From Rhizobiaceae bacterium (lineage in GTDB: Bacteria > Pseudomonadota > Alphaproteobacteria > Rhizobiales > Rhizobiaceae): DNA of 64,000 bases. Both the position numbers and the translations under genes were made by a program. The notes beneath the pieces are model-generated. The model was given only the letters and a program-made list of their open reading frames with translations. It made no database searches and was not told where the DNA came from. The first letter of the stretch is position 1. Every line of letters starts with the position of its first letter. The stretch lies in assembly GCA_017640615.1 (NCBI GenBank), contig JAEPQK010000004.1:62001-126000 (forward strand). Reading direction: 5' to 3'. Positions 50,897 to 59,724 of the stretch are shown here, piece after piece.

Positions 50897-50926
50897 TGGC
50901 CGGGAGGCACTCTCGCCTCCCGGCCA
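50897..50926 (+). terminator. Intercistronic hairpin after the ABC binding-protein gene
   Basis: TGGCCGGGAGGC (50897-50908) pairs fully with GCCTCCCGGCCA (50915-50926), a 12-bp stem with 6-nt loop followed by TTTCTT. It sits 8 bp after the binding-protein stop; partial termination or mRNA protection here would favour binding-protein excess over the membrane subunits. Confidence 0.8.
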
Positions 50927-50950
50927 TTTCTTCCGACCGGAACGGAGCGG

Positions 50951-52009
50951 TTGGCCTTTGGCCAGTCGTTTGTGGGCGACGTGAAACACAAATCGTTCTT
51001 CCTGTTCATATTGCCGTCAATGGCAGCGATGGTTCTGTTCATCGCCCTGCCTATCCTGTCGGTGCTCGTGCAGTCGGTCTTCGCGCCGCATGAACAGGTC
51101 ATTGTCGAGGTAAAGAACTGCGGCCCGTTCGGCTGCACCGAATCGACGATGATCGATCAGGAAGCGACAGAGAAACTGCGCGCCGAACAGCCGCTCGGCC
51201 GCTTCGTGGGCGCAGAAATTTATATGAACCGCGGCCACCTGGCATTCGGCGAGATCGGACAGGCCTGGAGCGCAAGCGAGGGGCTGGGCGACTTCGTATC
51301 GCGTGTTCTGAACCTGCCATTCTATGGCGCGCTGGCTTTCACGCTCACCTACACCGCCGTTGTCACGCCACTTGCAATCGCCTTCGGCTTCGTGATCGCG
51401 ATCGCGGTCAATTCGCTGCCGCGCCTGTTCCGCGGCCCGATGATCTTCTTCTCGCTACTGCCCATGATCGTGACGCCGCTTATCGGCGCGCTCATCCTTT
51501 TCTGGATGATCGACGCGCGGGGCATTCTGGGCTCCGCCATCCAGTCGATAGCAGGCGACCCAAACCTGTCGCTAAAGGCTTCCACCCCGCTGACCTGGAT
51601 CATGCTGATGGTCTACGGCATCTGGAGCTCCGCGCCCTTCGCATTTGTTGTCTACTACGCCGGCCTGCAGACGGTTCCACAGGACACGCTGGAATCGGCC
51701 ATGATCGACGGCGCAACCCGCTGGGAGCGCATTCGCTATGTCGTGTTGCCGCACCTGCTCCCGCTGACGACATTCATGGCGCTCATCAAGATCATGGACA
51801 ATTTCAGGGTCTTCGAGCCGATTGTTTCTTTCAGTGCCGCCGCGCATGCGCAGTCGCTGTCCTACTTCATCTTCCAGGACCTTGGCGGTGAAACGCGACT
51901 GCTGTCGTCGGCGGCCGCCACGTCGGTGCTCACGATTGCCGGTGTCGCAATCCTTCTGTCGCCGGTGCTGGTGCGCAACTGGCGCGACTTCAACCGGATG
52001 AGGGCGTAA
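50951..52009 (+). CDS. ABC transporter permease, MalF-like
   Basis: A 352-residue inner-membrane permease with an N-terminal helix (FFLFILPSMAAMVLFIALP), a large periplasmic loop (about 45-110) and five further helices. The coupling EAA motif is ESAMIDGATRWERIRYVVLPHL. The first in-frame start is TTG at 50951 with a weak GGAG-like site; GTG codons at 50972 and 50981 are alternatives. It overlaps the next permease by one base (TAATG). Confidence 0.9.
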   Translation: MAFGQSFVGDVKHKSFFLFILPSMAAMVLFIALPILSVLVQSVFAPHEQVIVEVKNCGPFGCTESTMIDQEATEKLRAEQPLGRFVGAEIYMNRGHLAFGEIGQAWSASEGLGDFVSRVLNLPFYGALAFTLTYTAVVTPLAIAFGFVIAIAVNSLPRLFRGPMIFFSLLPMIVTPLIGALILFWMIDARGILGSAIQSIAGDPNLSLKASTPLTWIMLMVYGIWSSAPFAFVVYYAGLQTVPQDTLESAMIDGATRWERIRYVVLPHLLPLTTFMALIKIMDNFRVFEPIVSFSAAAHAQSLSYFIFQDLGGETRLLSSAAATSVLTIAGVAILLSPVLVRNWRDFNRMRA

Positions 52010-52893
52010 TGGCAGCCGCAGCCTCAACTCGCATGTCGCCACCGGCCAGGACAGCGCTCTGGGGGTTCGTGCTGCTTTGGTTCGTCATCGCAGCCTTCCC
52101 CTTCGCTTGGACGGTATGGGGTTCCTTTAAGGTCGAAGGCGACTTCTTTTCCAAGGCCGACTGGACTTTCGCGCTCACCGGCACGCTGACGCAGATCGAA
52201 ACTGGCGGCGCGTTCACAGGCGACGGCTATTACGGTGCCTGGGTGCAGGAAGAATTCTGGAAGGCGACCCTGAACACCGCGATCATGGTGGTGTGTGTCG
52301 TCGCTATCTCGCTGACATTCGGTACGCTCGGTGGCTACGCGCTTTCGCGTTCGACCTACCGTTATGCATTCTGGCTGCTGATCGCGGCGCTTCTGTTTCG
52401 CGCCATGCCGCCAATTGCTCTGATCTCGGGCTATTTGCTGCCGTTCTACCAATGGAACCTTTGGGGCCATTTGCCGACGGCGATCATCGTGCTTGTTGCG
52501 ATCAATCAGCCGTTCACGCTGTGGATGCTGACCTCATTCTTCCGCAACATCCCCAAGGACCTGGACGAAAGCGCGATGGTGGATGGCTGCACACGCTTCC
52601 AGGCGTTCCGTCACGTCATCATTCCGGTGATGTGGCCGGGCGTGATCACCACCGGGCTGTTCTCGCTGCTGCTTGCCTATAACGACTTTGCCGTCACCGC
52701 GATGCTGCTCTCCAAGGAGAACCAGACAATGGTGCCGAAGATCGCGTCTTTCCTTGGCACAACGCAGACCAAGGGCAACATCATGTTCGCCGTGGCAGCG
52801 GTCGTATCGACCACGGCGCCGATTTTCCTTCTCGTCATGTTCTTCCAGCGCCAGATCGTCAGCGGCCTGACGGCAGGCGCGGTTAAAGGGTGA
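52009..52893 (+). CDS. ABC transporter permease, MalG-like
   Basis: A 294-residue permease with six helices. The EAA coupling loop is DESAMVDGCTRFQAFRHVI. A periplasmic loop of about 40 residues follows the first helix (SFKVEGDFFSKADW onward). It pairs with the upstream MalF-like subunit, with the ATPase 4 bp downstream. Confidence 0.93.
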   Translation: MAAAASTRMSPPARTALWGFVLLWFVIAAFPFAWTVWGSFKVEGDFFSKADWTFALTGTLTQIETGGAFTGDGYYGAWVQEEFWKATLNTAIMVVCVVAISLTFGTLGGYALSRSTYRYAFWLLIAALLFRAMPPIALISGYLLPFYQWNLWGHLPTAIIVLVAINQPFTLWMLTSFFRNIPKDLDESAMVDGCTRFQAFRHVIIPVMWPGVITTGLFSLLLAYNDFAVTAMLLSKENQTMVPKIASFLGTTQTKGNIMFAVAAVVSTTAPIFLLVMFFQRQIVSGLTAGAVKG

Positions 52894-52897
52894 TCCG

Positions 52898-53959
52898 ATG
52901 GCCGGCATTACACTGAAAAACATAAACAAGCGCTGGGGCAGCTTTGTCGGTGTGGCGGAATTCTCGCTCGACATCGCAGACAAGGAATTTCTGGTGCTGC
53001 TTGGCCCATCCGGCTGCGGCAAGACCACGACCATGCGCATGGTGGCTGGTCTGGAGGATCCGACCGAAGGCGAAATCTGGATCGGCGACCGGATGGTCAA
53101 CGACCTGGAGCCGAAGGACCGCGACGTCGCGATGGTGTTCCAGTCCTATGGCCTCTACCCGAATATGAGCGTCTACGAGAACATTCGCTTCCCGCTCAAG
53201 ATCAGGAAAGTCGATTCAGCTACGCACCACGAGCGCGTCATGCGCGCTGCCGAAATGGTGGAGCTCACGGATTTTCTGGAGCGCCGGCCGGCAGCACTTT
53301 CGGGCGGCCAGCGTCAGCGTGTTGCGCTCGCGCGCGCCGTCGTGCGCAAGCCGAAAGTGTTCCTCATGGATGAGCCGCTTTCGAACCTCGACGCAAAGCT
53401 GCGTGTTTCCACGCGCGCCCAGATCAAGAACCTGCATCACGAACTTGGCGTCACCACCATCTACGTGACGCACGATCAGATCGAGGCGATGACGCTCGCC
53501 GACCGCGTCGTCGTTATGAATCGCGGCGTCATCCAGCAGGTCGGTGCTCCAAAGGAGATCTACAACTCGCCCGCCAATACGTTCGTTGCCGGCTTCATGG
53601 GCACGCCCGCGATGAACCTCATCGAGGGCGAAATGTCGAACGGCGTATTCGAAGCCAAGAACATGCGAGTGCCTGGCTTCGACACCAAGACAAATGGTCG
53701 TGTGACGGTCGGCTTCCGCGCCGAAGACGCCAGCCTCGTCAATGGCAGTGGCGAAGCGGAGATCGACGCGCCGGTTTATTCCTTCGAGCTGCTGGGCGAA
53801 GCATCGATGGTGACGCTGCGCGCCGGAAACGGCTTCCTCGCAGTAAAAGCCGACAAGGATTACGAGGCTGAAATTGGCTCCAATGTCCGCGCCTCGGTGC
53901 CAGCCTCCATCTGCCACCTCTTCGATGCAACAACCGGCGAGCGACTCCATGTCGGCTGA
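52898..53959 (+). CDS. ABC transporter ATPase, MalK/UgpC-like
   Basis: A 353-residue ATPase. Walker A is LGPSGCGKTTTMRM near residue 38, the Q-loop VFQSYGLYPNMSV, the signature LSGGQRQRVALARA, and Walker B VFLMDEPLSNLDAKLR. The C-terminal third is a TOBE/OB regulatory domain as in MalK. A single ATPase would serve both permeases. Its end overlaps the next gene by 11 bp. Confidence 0.95.
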   Translation: MAGITLKNINKRWGSFVGVAEFSLDIADKEFLVLLGPSGCGKTTTMRMVAGLEDPTEGEIWIGDRMVNDLEPKDRDVAMVFQSYGLYPNMSVYENIRFPLKIRKVDSATHHERVMRAAEMVELTDFLERRPAALSGGQRQRVALARAVVRKPKVFLMDEPLSNLDAKLRVSTRAQIKNLHHELGVTTIYVTHDQIEAMTLADRVVVMNRGVIQQVGAPKEIYNSPANTFVAGFMGTPAMNLIEGEMSNGVFEAKNMRVPGFDTKTNGRVTVGFRAEDASLVNGSGEAEIDAPVYSFELLGEASMVTLRAGNGFLAVKADKDYEAEIGSNVRASVPASICHLFDATTGERLHVG

Positions 53960-54443
53960 TCTACACGCAGCGAAGAGTGCCGAAACGCTCGCTGTCATTC
54001 ACTCGATGGAAAAGGCGCTGGGCGAGAGCGCGAACAACATGGCCGACTATTTCCATGACAGCTTCCGCTGGATGGGCAATCGAGGCTGCGGCACCAAGCA
54101 GGGCCTCGCCGAATTCCGCCGCGCCTGGCAACTGCCTTTTCGCGCCGCTTTTTCGGAGCGGACCTATAAGACCGAAAAATTCATGGCCGATGGCGAATGG
54201 GCGTCGTGCTTCGGCCATATCGAAGCCACGCATTCGGGACCGTTTATGGGCATCGCGGCAACCGGCAAACGGGTGACGATCCCCTATATGGATTTCTGGC
54301 TCGTTCGCGACGGCAAGATTGCAGACAATTGGGTTTCGGTCGATTTCCCGAGCATCCTCGAACAACTCGGCATCGACGTCTTCGGTGGCGAAGGCTGGGA
54401 AGCCTTCGACGATGGACGTCGCGCGCCACCAAAACCGGAGTGA
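53949..54443 (+). CDS. SnoaL/NTF2-like (ester cyclase type) protein (164 aa)
   Basis: A single-domain NTF2-like protein. MADYFHDSFRWMG, PFRAAFSERTYKTEKF, GPFMGIAATGKRVTIPYMDF and GKIADNWVSVDFPSIL define the SnoaL-like fold; the acidic and histidine residues lining the cone are present. It shares several of these blocks with the C-terminal half of the 338-residue protein at 48481. It overlaps the ATPase gene and lies 3 bp before the HisD-like gene, so it is coupled to uptake and oxidation. The reaction is unknown. Confidence 0.87.
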   Translation: MSADLHAAKSAETLAVIHSMEKALGESANNMADYFHDSFRWMGNRGCGTKQGLAEFRRAWQLPFRAAFSERTYKTEKFMADGEWASCFGHIEATHSGPFMGIAATGKRVTIPYMDFWLVRDGKIADNWVSVDFPSILEQLGIDVFGGEGWEAFDDGRRAPPKPE

Positions 54444-54446
54444 GAC

Positions 54447-55775
54447 ATGGCTGTCCGACACCTCAAAACTGCGAAGCCGCAGGCCGAGCGCGCGGAGGAT
54501 GACGCCAAGGTCCGCGAAACGGTCGAAGGCATTCTGAAGGATATCGAGACGCGAGGCGATGCCGCCGTACGGGCGCTGTCGGAGAAGTTCGACAAATATT
54601 CGCCAGCAACATTCCGGCTGAGCGCGTCGGAGATCGAGGCGCTTATGAACCGCGTTTCGACGCGCGATATGGAAGACATTCGGTTTGCGCGCGATCAGGT
54701 GCGCAACTTCGCGCAGGTTCAGCGCGACGCCATGAAGGACGTGGAAGTAGAAACGCTGCCGGGCATCGTGCTTGGCCACAAGAACATCCCGGTTCAGTCG
54801 GTCGGCTGCTACGTGCCTGCTGGCAAGTTCCCGATGGTGGCTTCCGCGCATATGTCGGTTGCAACGGCGAATGTGGCGGGCGTGCCGCGCATCATTGCGG
54901 CAACACCGCCCTTCAAGGGTGAGCCCAACCCGGCAGTTGTCGCTGCCATGCATCTAGGCGGCGCGCATGAAATCTACTGCCTCGGCGGCATTCAGGCGGT
55001 CGGCGCCATGGCGCTTGGAACCGAGACGATCAAACCGGTCGACATGCTGGTCGGTCCAGGCAACGCATTCGTGGCGGAGGCAAAGCGCCAGCTCTACGGA
55101 CGCGTCGGCATCGACCTCTTCGCGGGGCCGACCGAAACCATGGTCATCGCCGACGAAACTGTAGATGCCGAACTGTGCGCGACCGATCTGCTCGGCCAGG
55201 CCGAGCACGGCTACAATTCGCCAGCTGTGCTTGTCACAAATTCTGAGGCGCTTGCGCGCGGCACGCTCGAAGAGATCGCGCGGATCATGAAAATCCTGCC
55301 CACGGCCGAAACGGCATCGAAAAGCTGGGAGGACTATGGCGAGGTTATCGTCTGCGACACCTATGATGAAATGCTCGAAGTGGCGAACGACATTGCCTCG
55401 GAGCATGTGCAGGTGATGACCGACCGCGACGACTGGTTCCTGGAGAACATGCACTCTTACGGTGCTCTGTTCCTGGGGCCGCGCACCAATGTCGCGAACG
55501 GCGACAAGGTGATCGGAACCAACCACACTTTGCCAACCAAAAAGGCCGGCCGCTATACCGGCGGTCTGTGGGTCGGCAAGTTCCTCAAGACACACTCCTA
55601 CCAGAAGGTGCTGACCGACGAAGCAGCCGCGATGATCGGCGAATACGGATCGCGGCTTTGCATCCTGGAAGGCTTCGTCGGCCACGCTGAGCAGTGCAAC
55701 ATCCGCGTGCGCCGCTATGGCGGCCGCAACGTTCCTTATGGCGGGGCGGCGGAAGCGCGCGAGGCAGCCGAATAG
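54447..55775 (+). CDS. HisD-family dehydrogenase, HpsN-like
   Basis: A 442-residue NAD-dependent dehydrogenase of the histidinol dehydrogenase family, which carries out four-electron oxidation of a primary alcohol to a carboxylate. Zinc ligands are all present: Gln and His in LGQAEHG (about 250-254), Asp in [10 protein letters not shown] (about 352) and His in GFVGHAEQ (about 412). No other his genes are near, and the [19 protein letters not shown] end resembles sulfopropanediol dehydrogenase HpsN more than biosynthetic HisD. The true substrate is unknown. Genes for sulfolactate breakdown (suyAB, slc) are not in the window. Confidence 0.85.
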   Translation: MAVRHLKTAKPQAERAEDDAKVRETVEGILKDIETRGDAAVRALSEKFDKYSPATFRLSASEIEALMNRVSTRDMEDIRFARDQVRNFAQVQRDAMKDVEVETLPGIVLGHKNIPVQSVGCYVPAGKFPMVASAHMSVATANVAGVPRIIAATPPFKGEPNPAVVAAMHLGGAHEIYCLGGIQAVGAMALGTETIKPVDMLVGPGNAFVAEAKRQLYGRVGIDLFAGPTETMVIADETVDAELCATDLLGQAEHGYNSPAVLVTNSEALARGTLEEIARIMKILPTAETASKSWEDYGEVIVCDTYDEMLEVANDIASEHVQVMTDRDDWFLENMHSYGALFLGPRTNVANGDKVIGTNHTLPTKKAGRYTGGLWVGKFLKTHSYQKVLTDEAAAMIGEYGSRLCILEGFVGHAEQCNIRVRRYGGRNVPYGGAAEAREAAE

Positions 55776-55778
55776 GAA

Positions 55779-56543
55779 ATGAGCCTTCCGGCTACCCCTT
55801 CTTTCCGCCTCGACGGTCGCCGCGCCCTGATCACCGGCGCATCGTCGGGCATAGGCCTTGCCGCAGCCGCTGCCCTCGTTGAATACGGCGCGCATGTCAC
55901 GCTGGCCGCCCGCACACGCGAGAAGCTTGAAGCCGCTGCCGACGAGCTGTCCGGCACCGGCGGAACAGTCGATAGTCTGGCGCTCGACGTGACCGACCTC
56001 GATGCGGTTGAGCGTGAAATCGAAGCTGCCGGCCCTTTCGATATTTTGGTCAACAATGCCGGCGCCGCACGACCCAAAGCCATGCTCGACATGGCTGCCG
56101 CCGATTATGATCACGTCATGGACGTCAATGTCCGGGCAGCTTATTTCGTCGCGAAGGCCGTTGCGAAGGGTCTGGTCGAAACAGGAAAACCGGGCTCGAT
56201 CATCAACGTCTCGTCGCAGATGGGCCATGTCGGCGGCCCCGACCGCACGGTCTACGCGGCCTCCAAGCACGCGATCGAGGGCCTGACCAAATCCATGGCG
56301 CTGGAGTTCGCTCCGCACGGCATCCGCGTCAACACGCTTTGCCCGACATTCATACGCACCCCGCTGACCGAGCCCACCTTCAATGACCCCGAACGCGCAG
56401 CCTGGGTCGCCGCGAAAATCCCGCTGGGTCGTGTCGGCGAGGTTGAGGACATGATGGGGCCGATCGTTTTTCTGGCTTCCGATGCGTCGGCTCTGATGAC
56501 CGGCGCGTCTCTGATTGTCGATGGCGGATGGACCGCCGGATAG
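55779..56543 (+). CDS. SDR family NAD(P)-dependent oxidoreductase
   Basis: A 254-residue classical short-chain dehydrogenase. The cofactor motif TGASSGIG lies near residue 17, NNAG near 90, the catalytic Ser in INVSSQMGH and Y-x-x-x-K in VYAASKHAIEG. The end (ASLIVDGGWTAG) is typical of FabG-like enzymes. It starts 3 bp after the HisD-like gene and probably interconverts a hydroxy and a keto intermediate of the same pathway. Confidence 0.93.
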   Translation: MSLPATPSFRLDGRRALITGASSGIGLAAAAALVEYGAHVTLAARTREKLEAAADELSGTGGTVDSLALDVTDLDAVEREIEAAGPFDILVNNAGAARPKAMLDMAAADYDHVMDVNVRAAYFVAKAVAKGLVETGKPGSIINVSSQMGHVGGPDRTVYAASKHAIEGLTKSMALEFAPHGIRVNTLCPTFIRTPLTEPTFNDPERAAWVAAKIPLGRVGEVEDMMGPIVFLASDASALMTGASLIVDGGWTAG

Positions 56544-56551
56544 GAACTGAA

Positions 56552-57565
56552 ATGGCAGACGAAATGAAGCGCCACGGCTTTTCGCAGCGCTGGAAAGACT
56601 TCCCCGACTACATCATCGGGATCACCAAGGAGATTTGGGAAGACCGCGGTGTCGAAACGCTGAACCGCTATTATGCCGACGATATTCCCGTTCGGTCGCC
56701 CATGGGCGTTCAGCGCGGCAACCGGTCGGTCATCGCCTCCACGATGGCTACCATCCACGAATTCCCCAACCGCGAACTGTTCGGCGAAGACGTGATCTGG
56801 TCCGAGCACGAAACCGGGCTCTTGTCGTCGCACCGCCTTTTGACAACCGCTACGCATTCCGCCGATGGGGCCTTCGGCAAGGCGAGTGGGAAGCGCTTCA
56901 ACATCTATGTCATCGCGGATTGCGCTGCGAAGAACGACACGATTTTCGATGAATGGCTGATCCGCGACTATGGCGGCATCGTTCGCCAGCTTGGCATGCA
57001 GCCGAAAAAATATGCCCACCGCCTGATCGCGCGCGAGGGCGGGCCGGGCACATGCGCAAAGCCGTTCACCCCGGCAATCGATGTCGAAGGCGCCTACAAG
57101 GGCACAGGCAATGACAACGAGTGGGGCGCGCAATATGCGTCGCTTCTCACCCGCATCATGGACAAGGACTTCACCTGCATCAGCTCGCACTATGACCGCG
57201 CGGTTGTCGGCCAATATGCGGGTGGACAGCAGCGTGTGAGCCATGGCCCGGTCTCGCAGTTCTGGATCGCGCTGCGCTCCGCATTTCCCAATGCCGAGTT
57301 CAAGATTCACCACACGATCGGCATGGATGCCGACATGCTCCCGCCGCGCGCGGCTGTGCGCTGGTCGCTTGAGGGCAAGCATGAAGGCTGGGGCGCATTC
57401 GGCCGCCCGACCGGCGCCGATGTTCATGTGATGGGCATGTGCCACGCCGAATTCGGCCCCTTCGCAGGCCCCGGTCAATCGGGCCCGACCGTGCGTCGCG
57501 AGTGGGCGCTTTATGACGAGATTGCCATCTGGAAACAGATACTTATGCAGACAGGAGAGTTCTGA
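56552..57565 (+). CDS. Two-domain NTF2/SnoaL-like protein (337 aa)
   Basis: Two NTF2-like domains (about 1-150 and 180-330), nearly the same length and layout as the protein at 48481 but only weakly similar in sequence. Segments such as YYADDIPVRSPMGVQRGNRS and YDRAVVGQYAGGQQRVSHG are of the SnoaL type. I use ATG 56552; an in-frame ATG at 56528 lies in the SDR gene. The stop overlaps the bicupin start (TGATG). Function unknown, presumably in the same catabolic route. Confidence 0.83.
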   Translation: MADEMKRHGFSQRWKDFPDYIIGITKEIWEDRGVETLNRYYADDIPVRSPMGVQRGNRSVIASTMATIHEFPNRELFGEDVIWSEHETGLLSSHRLLTTATHSADGAFGKASGKRFNIYVIADCAAKNDTIFDEWLIRDYGGIVRQLGMQPKKYAHRLIAREGGPGTCAKPFTPAIDVEGAYKGTGNDNEWGAQYASLLTRIMDKDFTCISSHYDRAVVGQYAGGQQRVSHGPVSQFWIALRSAFPNAEFKIHHTIGMDADMLPPRAAVRWSLEGKHEGWGAFGRPTGADVHVMGMCHAEFGPFAGPGQSGPTVRREWALYDEIAIWKQILMQTGEF

Positions 57566-58533
57566 TGACACCGCAGGAAATGGAACAGCGCATCGTCCGT
57601 TACGGTGATCTGCAGCCCTGCCGAACCGCCTTTATCGACGCTCATACGCCGGGCTCGGACCAGAAGGAAAACTTCACGATCATTGGCGGCGGTGTGTCGG
57701 AATCAGCCGACCAGCATGTTCACATCACCATCCCGCACGGCTTCAATATCGGCGCCGCGGGCCAGCCGCCGAAATGCCGCAACTCGCTGCATTCGCACCG
57801 TACGGCCGAGGTTTTCTTCGTGCTTTCGGGCCGCTGGCGCTTCTTTTGGGGCCGCTGGGGCACGACGGGCGAGGTCGTGCTTGAGGAGGGGGATATCTTC
57901 AACATCCCGACCGGCATGTTTCGTGGGTTCGAAAACATCGGCGACGATTACGGGATGATCATGGCCCTGCTTGGCGGCAACGATGCCGGCGGCGGCGTGA
58001 TCTGGGCGCCGCAAGTGATCGAAGACGCAAGGGACCACGGCCTCGTGCTGTCGGAAAAGGGCAAGCTCTACGACACCAAAAAGGGCCAGAAGCTGCCCGA
58101 CGGCGAAAAGCCTATGCCGCTTCTCACCGACGAAGAACTGAAGCAGTTCGCGGAGCCGACAGCGGCCGACGTCGTTGGCGGCTATGTGCGGCGATATCTG
58201 GATATGGTCGCGATGTCGGACAAGAAGCCGGTCAAGGTGATCGGCGAGAACGGCATCATTCGCGACAAGCCGGGGTTCGAGGTTGATTTCATCAGCCGCA
58301 AATCCGCGACGGCCGACATGCATAGCCATGACCGTCCGTCGGTGCTGATGCCGGTGAAGGGGCACTGGCGGATCGAATGGGAAGGCGGCGCGGCGACGCT
58401 GGCGCCCGGCGACACGATGAGCGTGCCGGAAAACCTGAAGCACAGTGCCGTGCCGTCAATGACAGGCGAGGCCGGGCTCTACCATGTGGTCGCCACCGAC
58501 GACAGCGCCGGCAAGACCTGGGGTTGGCAGTAA
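57565..58533 (+). CDS. Bicupin protein (dioxygenase/isomerase-like)
   Basis: A 322-residue protein with two cupin domains. The first (about 60-150) has H-x-H...E in LHSHRTAEVFFVLSG and a later His position replaced in GMFRGFEN. The second (about 245-310) has MHSHDRPSVLMPVKG and the later NLKHSAVPS. The pattern resembles gentisate 1,2-dioxygenase or quercetinase bicupins, which use one metal per domain. The reaction could be a ring or C-C cleavage or an isomerisation; the context does not decide. Confidence 0.85.
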   Translation: MTPQEMEQRIVRYGDLQPCRTAFIDAHTPGSDQKENFTIIGGGVSESADQHVHITIPHGFNIGAAGQPPKCRNSLHSHRTAEVFFVLSGRWRFFWGRWGTTGEVVLEEGDIFNIPTGMFRGFENIGDDYGMIMALLGGNDAGGGVIWAPQVIEDARDHGLVLSEKGKLYDTKKGQKLPDGEKPMPLLTDEELKQFAEPTAADVVGGYVRRYLDMVAMSDKKPVKVIGENGIIRDKPGFEVDFISRKSATADMHSHDRPSVLMPVKGHWRIEWEGGAATLAPGDTMSVPENLKHSAVPSMTGEAGLYHVVATDDSAGKTWGWQ

Positions 58534-58585
58534 GTTACGGCCGCCGGCCATCACGCGCGTAAGGAGAAACGAGGGCTTCTGACTG

Positions 58586-59719
58586 ATGACGAGAATTGCA
58601 AGCACGCATGTCGGCTCGCTGCCGCGCACGCAGAAGGTCGTCGATTTCATCTTCGCGCGCGAGCGTGGCGAGAGCTATGACGAGGCGGCTTTCGACGCTG
58701 CAATGGCAGAAGCCGTCGATGACACGGTGGGCCAGCAGAAGGCGGCCGGTGTCGATATTGTCTCGGATGGCGAGACCTCGAAGATCTCCTACGCGACTTA
58801 CGTGAAGGACCGCTATACCGGCTTTTCCGGCGACAGCCCGCGCAATGCGCCGGCCGATCTGAAGCAGTTCCCGTCCTTCCTCGAACGCCTCGCCAATTCC
58901 GGCGGCACGCCAAAATACGCCCGGCCAATGTGCACCGGCGAGGTGAAGTCCAAAGGCCAGGGAGAGTTGCAGAAGGACATCGCCAACCTCAAGGCCGCGA
59001 TGGAAAAGCACCGCGTCAGCCGTGGCTTCATGAACGCCGCTTCGCCGGGCGTGATTTCGCTGTTCCTGCAAAACCAGCACTACAAGGACCGAGAGGCCTA
59101 TCTCGGCGCTTTGTCCGACGCGATGCGAGAGGAATATGAGACGATCGTTGCCGAAGGGCTCGACCTGCAGCTCGATTGCCCCGACCTCGCGCTTTCGCGC
59201 CACATGCTGTTCACCGACCTTTCCGACGACGAGTTCGTCAAGGTGGCCGATATGCATGTCGAAGCGCTCAATCACGCGCTGGCCAATGTCCCGCAGGAGA
59301 AGGTGCGCATTCACATCTGCTGGGGCAATTACGAGGGCCCGCATGTCTGCGACATCGACATGGCCAAGGTGTTGCCGACGCTGATGAAGGCCAAGGCCCG
59401 CTATCTGCTCTTCGAAACCTCCAACCCGCGTCACGCGCATGAATGGACTGTCTTTCGCGACCGCAAGAGCGAGATTCCCGACGACCGTGTTCTGGTGCCG
59501 GGCGTGGTCGACACGACGACGAACTTCGTCGAACATCCTGAGCTGGTCGCCCAGCGTATCGAACGTTTTGCCGGGATTGTCGGGGCCGAACGCGTCATCG
59601 CCGGGTCCGATTGCGGCTTCGGCACCTTTGCCGGGTTCGGAGCCGTCGATCCGGCAATCGCATATGCCAAGCTGAAAGCATTGCGCGAGGGCGCCGACAT
59701 CGTTTCCGGGCGCGGCTGA
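58586..59719 (+). CDS. MetE C-terminal-like zinc thiol alkyltransferase family protein
   Basis: A 377-residue UROD/MetE-fold protein with the zinc site H-x-C in IHICWGNYEGPH (about 242) and a second Cys in GSDCGFGTFAG (about 342). Relatives include epoxyalkane:coenzyme M transferase and methionine synthase; it has only the catalytic half. It is the paralogue of the gene at 11724, with the same length. A role in moving an alkyl group to or from a thiol in this pathway is possible. GAGGG precedes the ATG at a long spacing. Confidence 0.88.
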   Translation: MTRIASTHVGSLPRTQKVVDFIFARERGESYDEAAFDAAMAEAVDDTVGQQKAAGVDIVSDGETSKISYATYVKDRYTGFSGDSPRNAPADLKQFPSFLERLANSGGTPKYARPMCTGEVKSKGQGELQKDIANLKAAMEKHRVSRGFMNAASPGVISLFLQNQHYKDREAYLGALSDAMREEYETIVAEGLDLQLDCPDLALSRHMLFTDLSDDEFVKVADMHVEALNHALANVPQEKVRIHICWGNYEGPHVCDIDMAKVLPTLMKAKARYLLFETSNPRHAHEWTVFRDRKSEIPDDRVLVPGVVDTTTNFVEHPELVAQRIERFAGIVGAERVIAGSDCGFGTFAGFGAVDPAIAYAKLKALREGADIVSGRG

Positions 59720-59724
59720 GGGCC

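Noticed and set aside
54447..55775. Biosynthetic histidinol dehydrogenase of the his operon
   Set aside because: No other his genes are near; the neighbours are transport and catabolic genes and the end of the protein looks HpsN-like.
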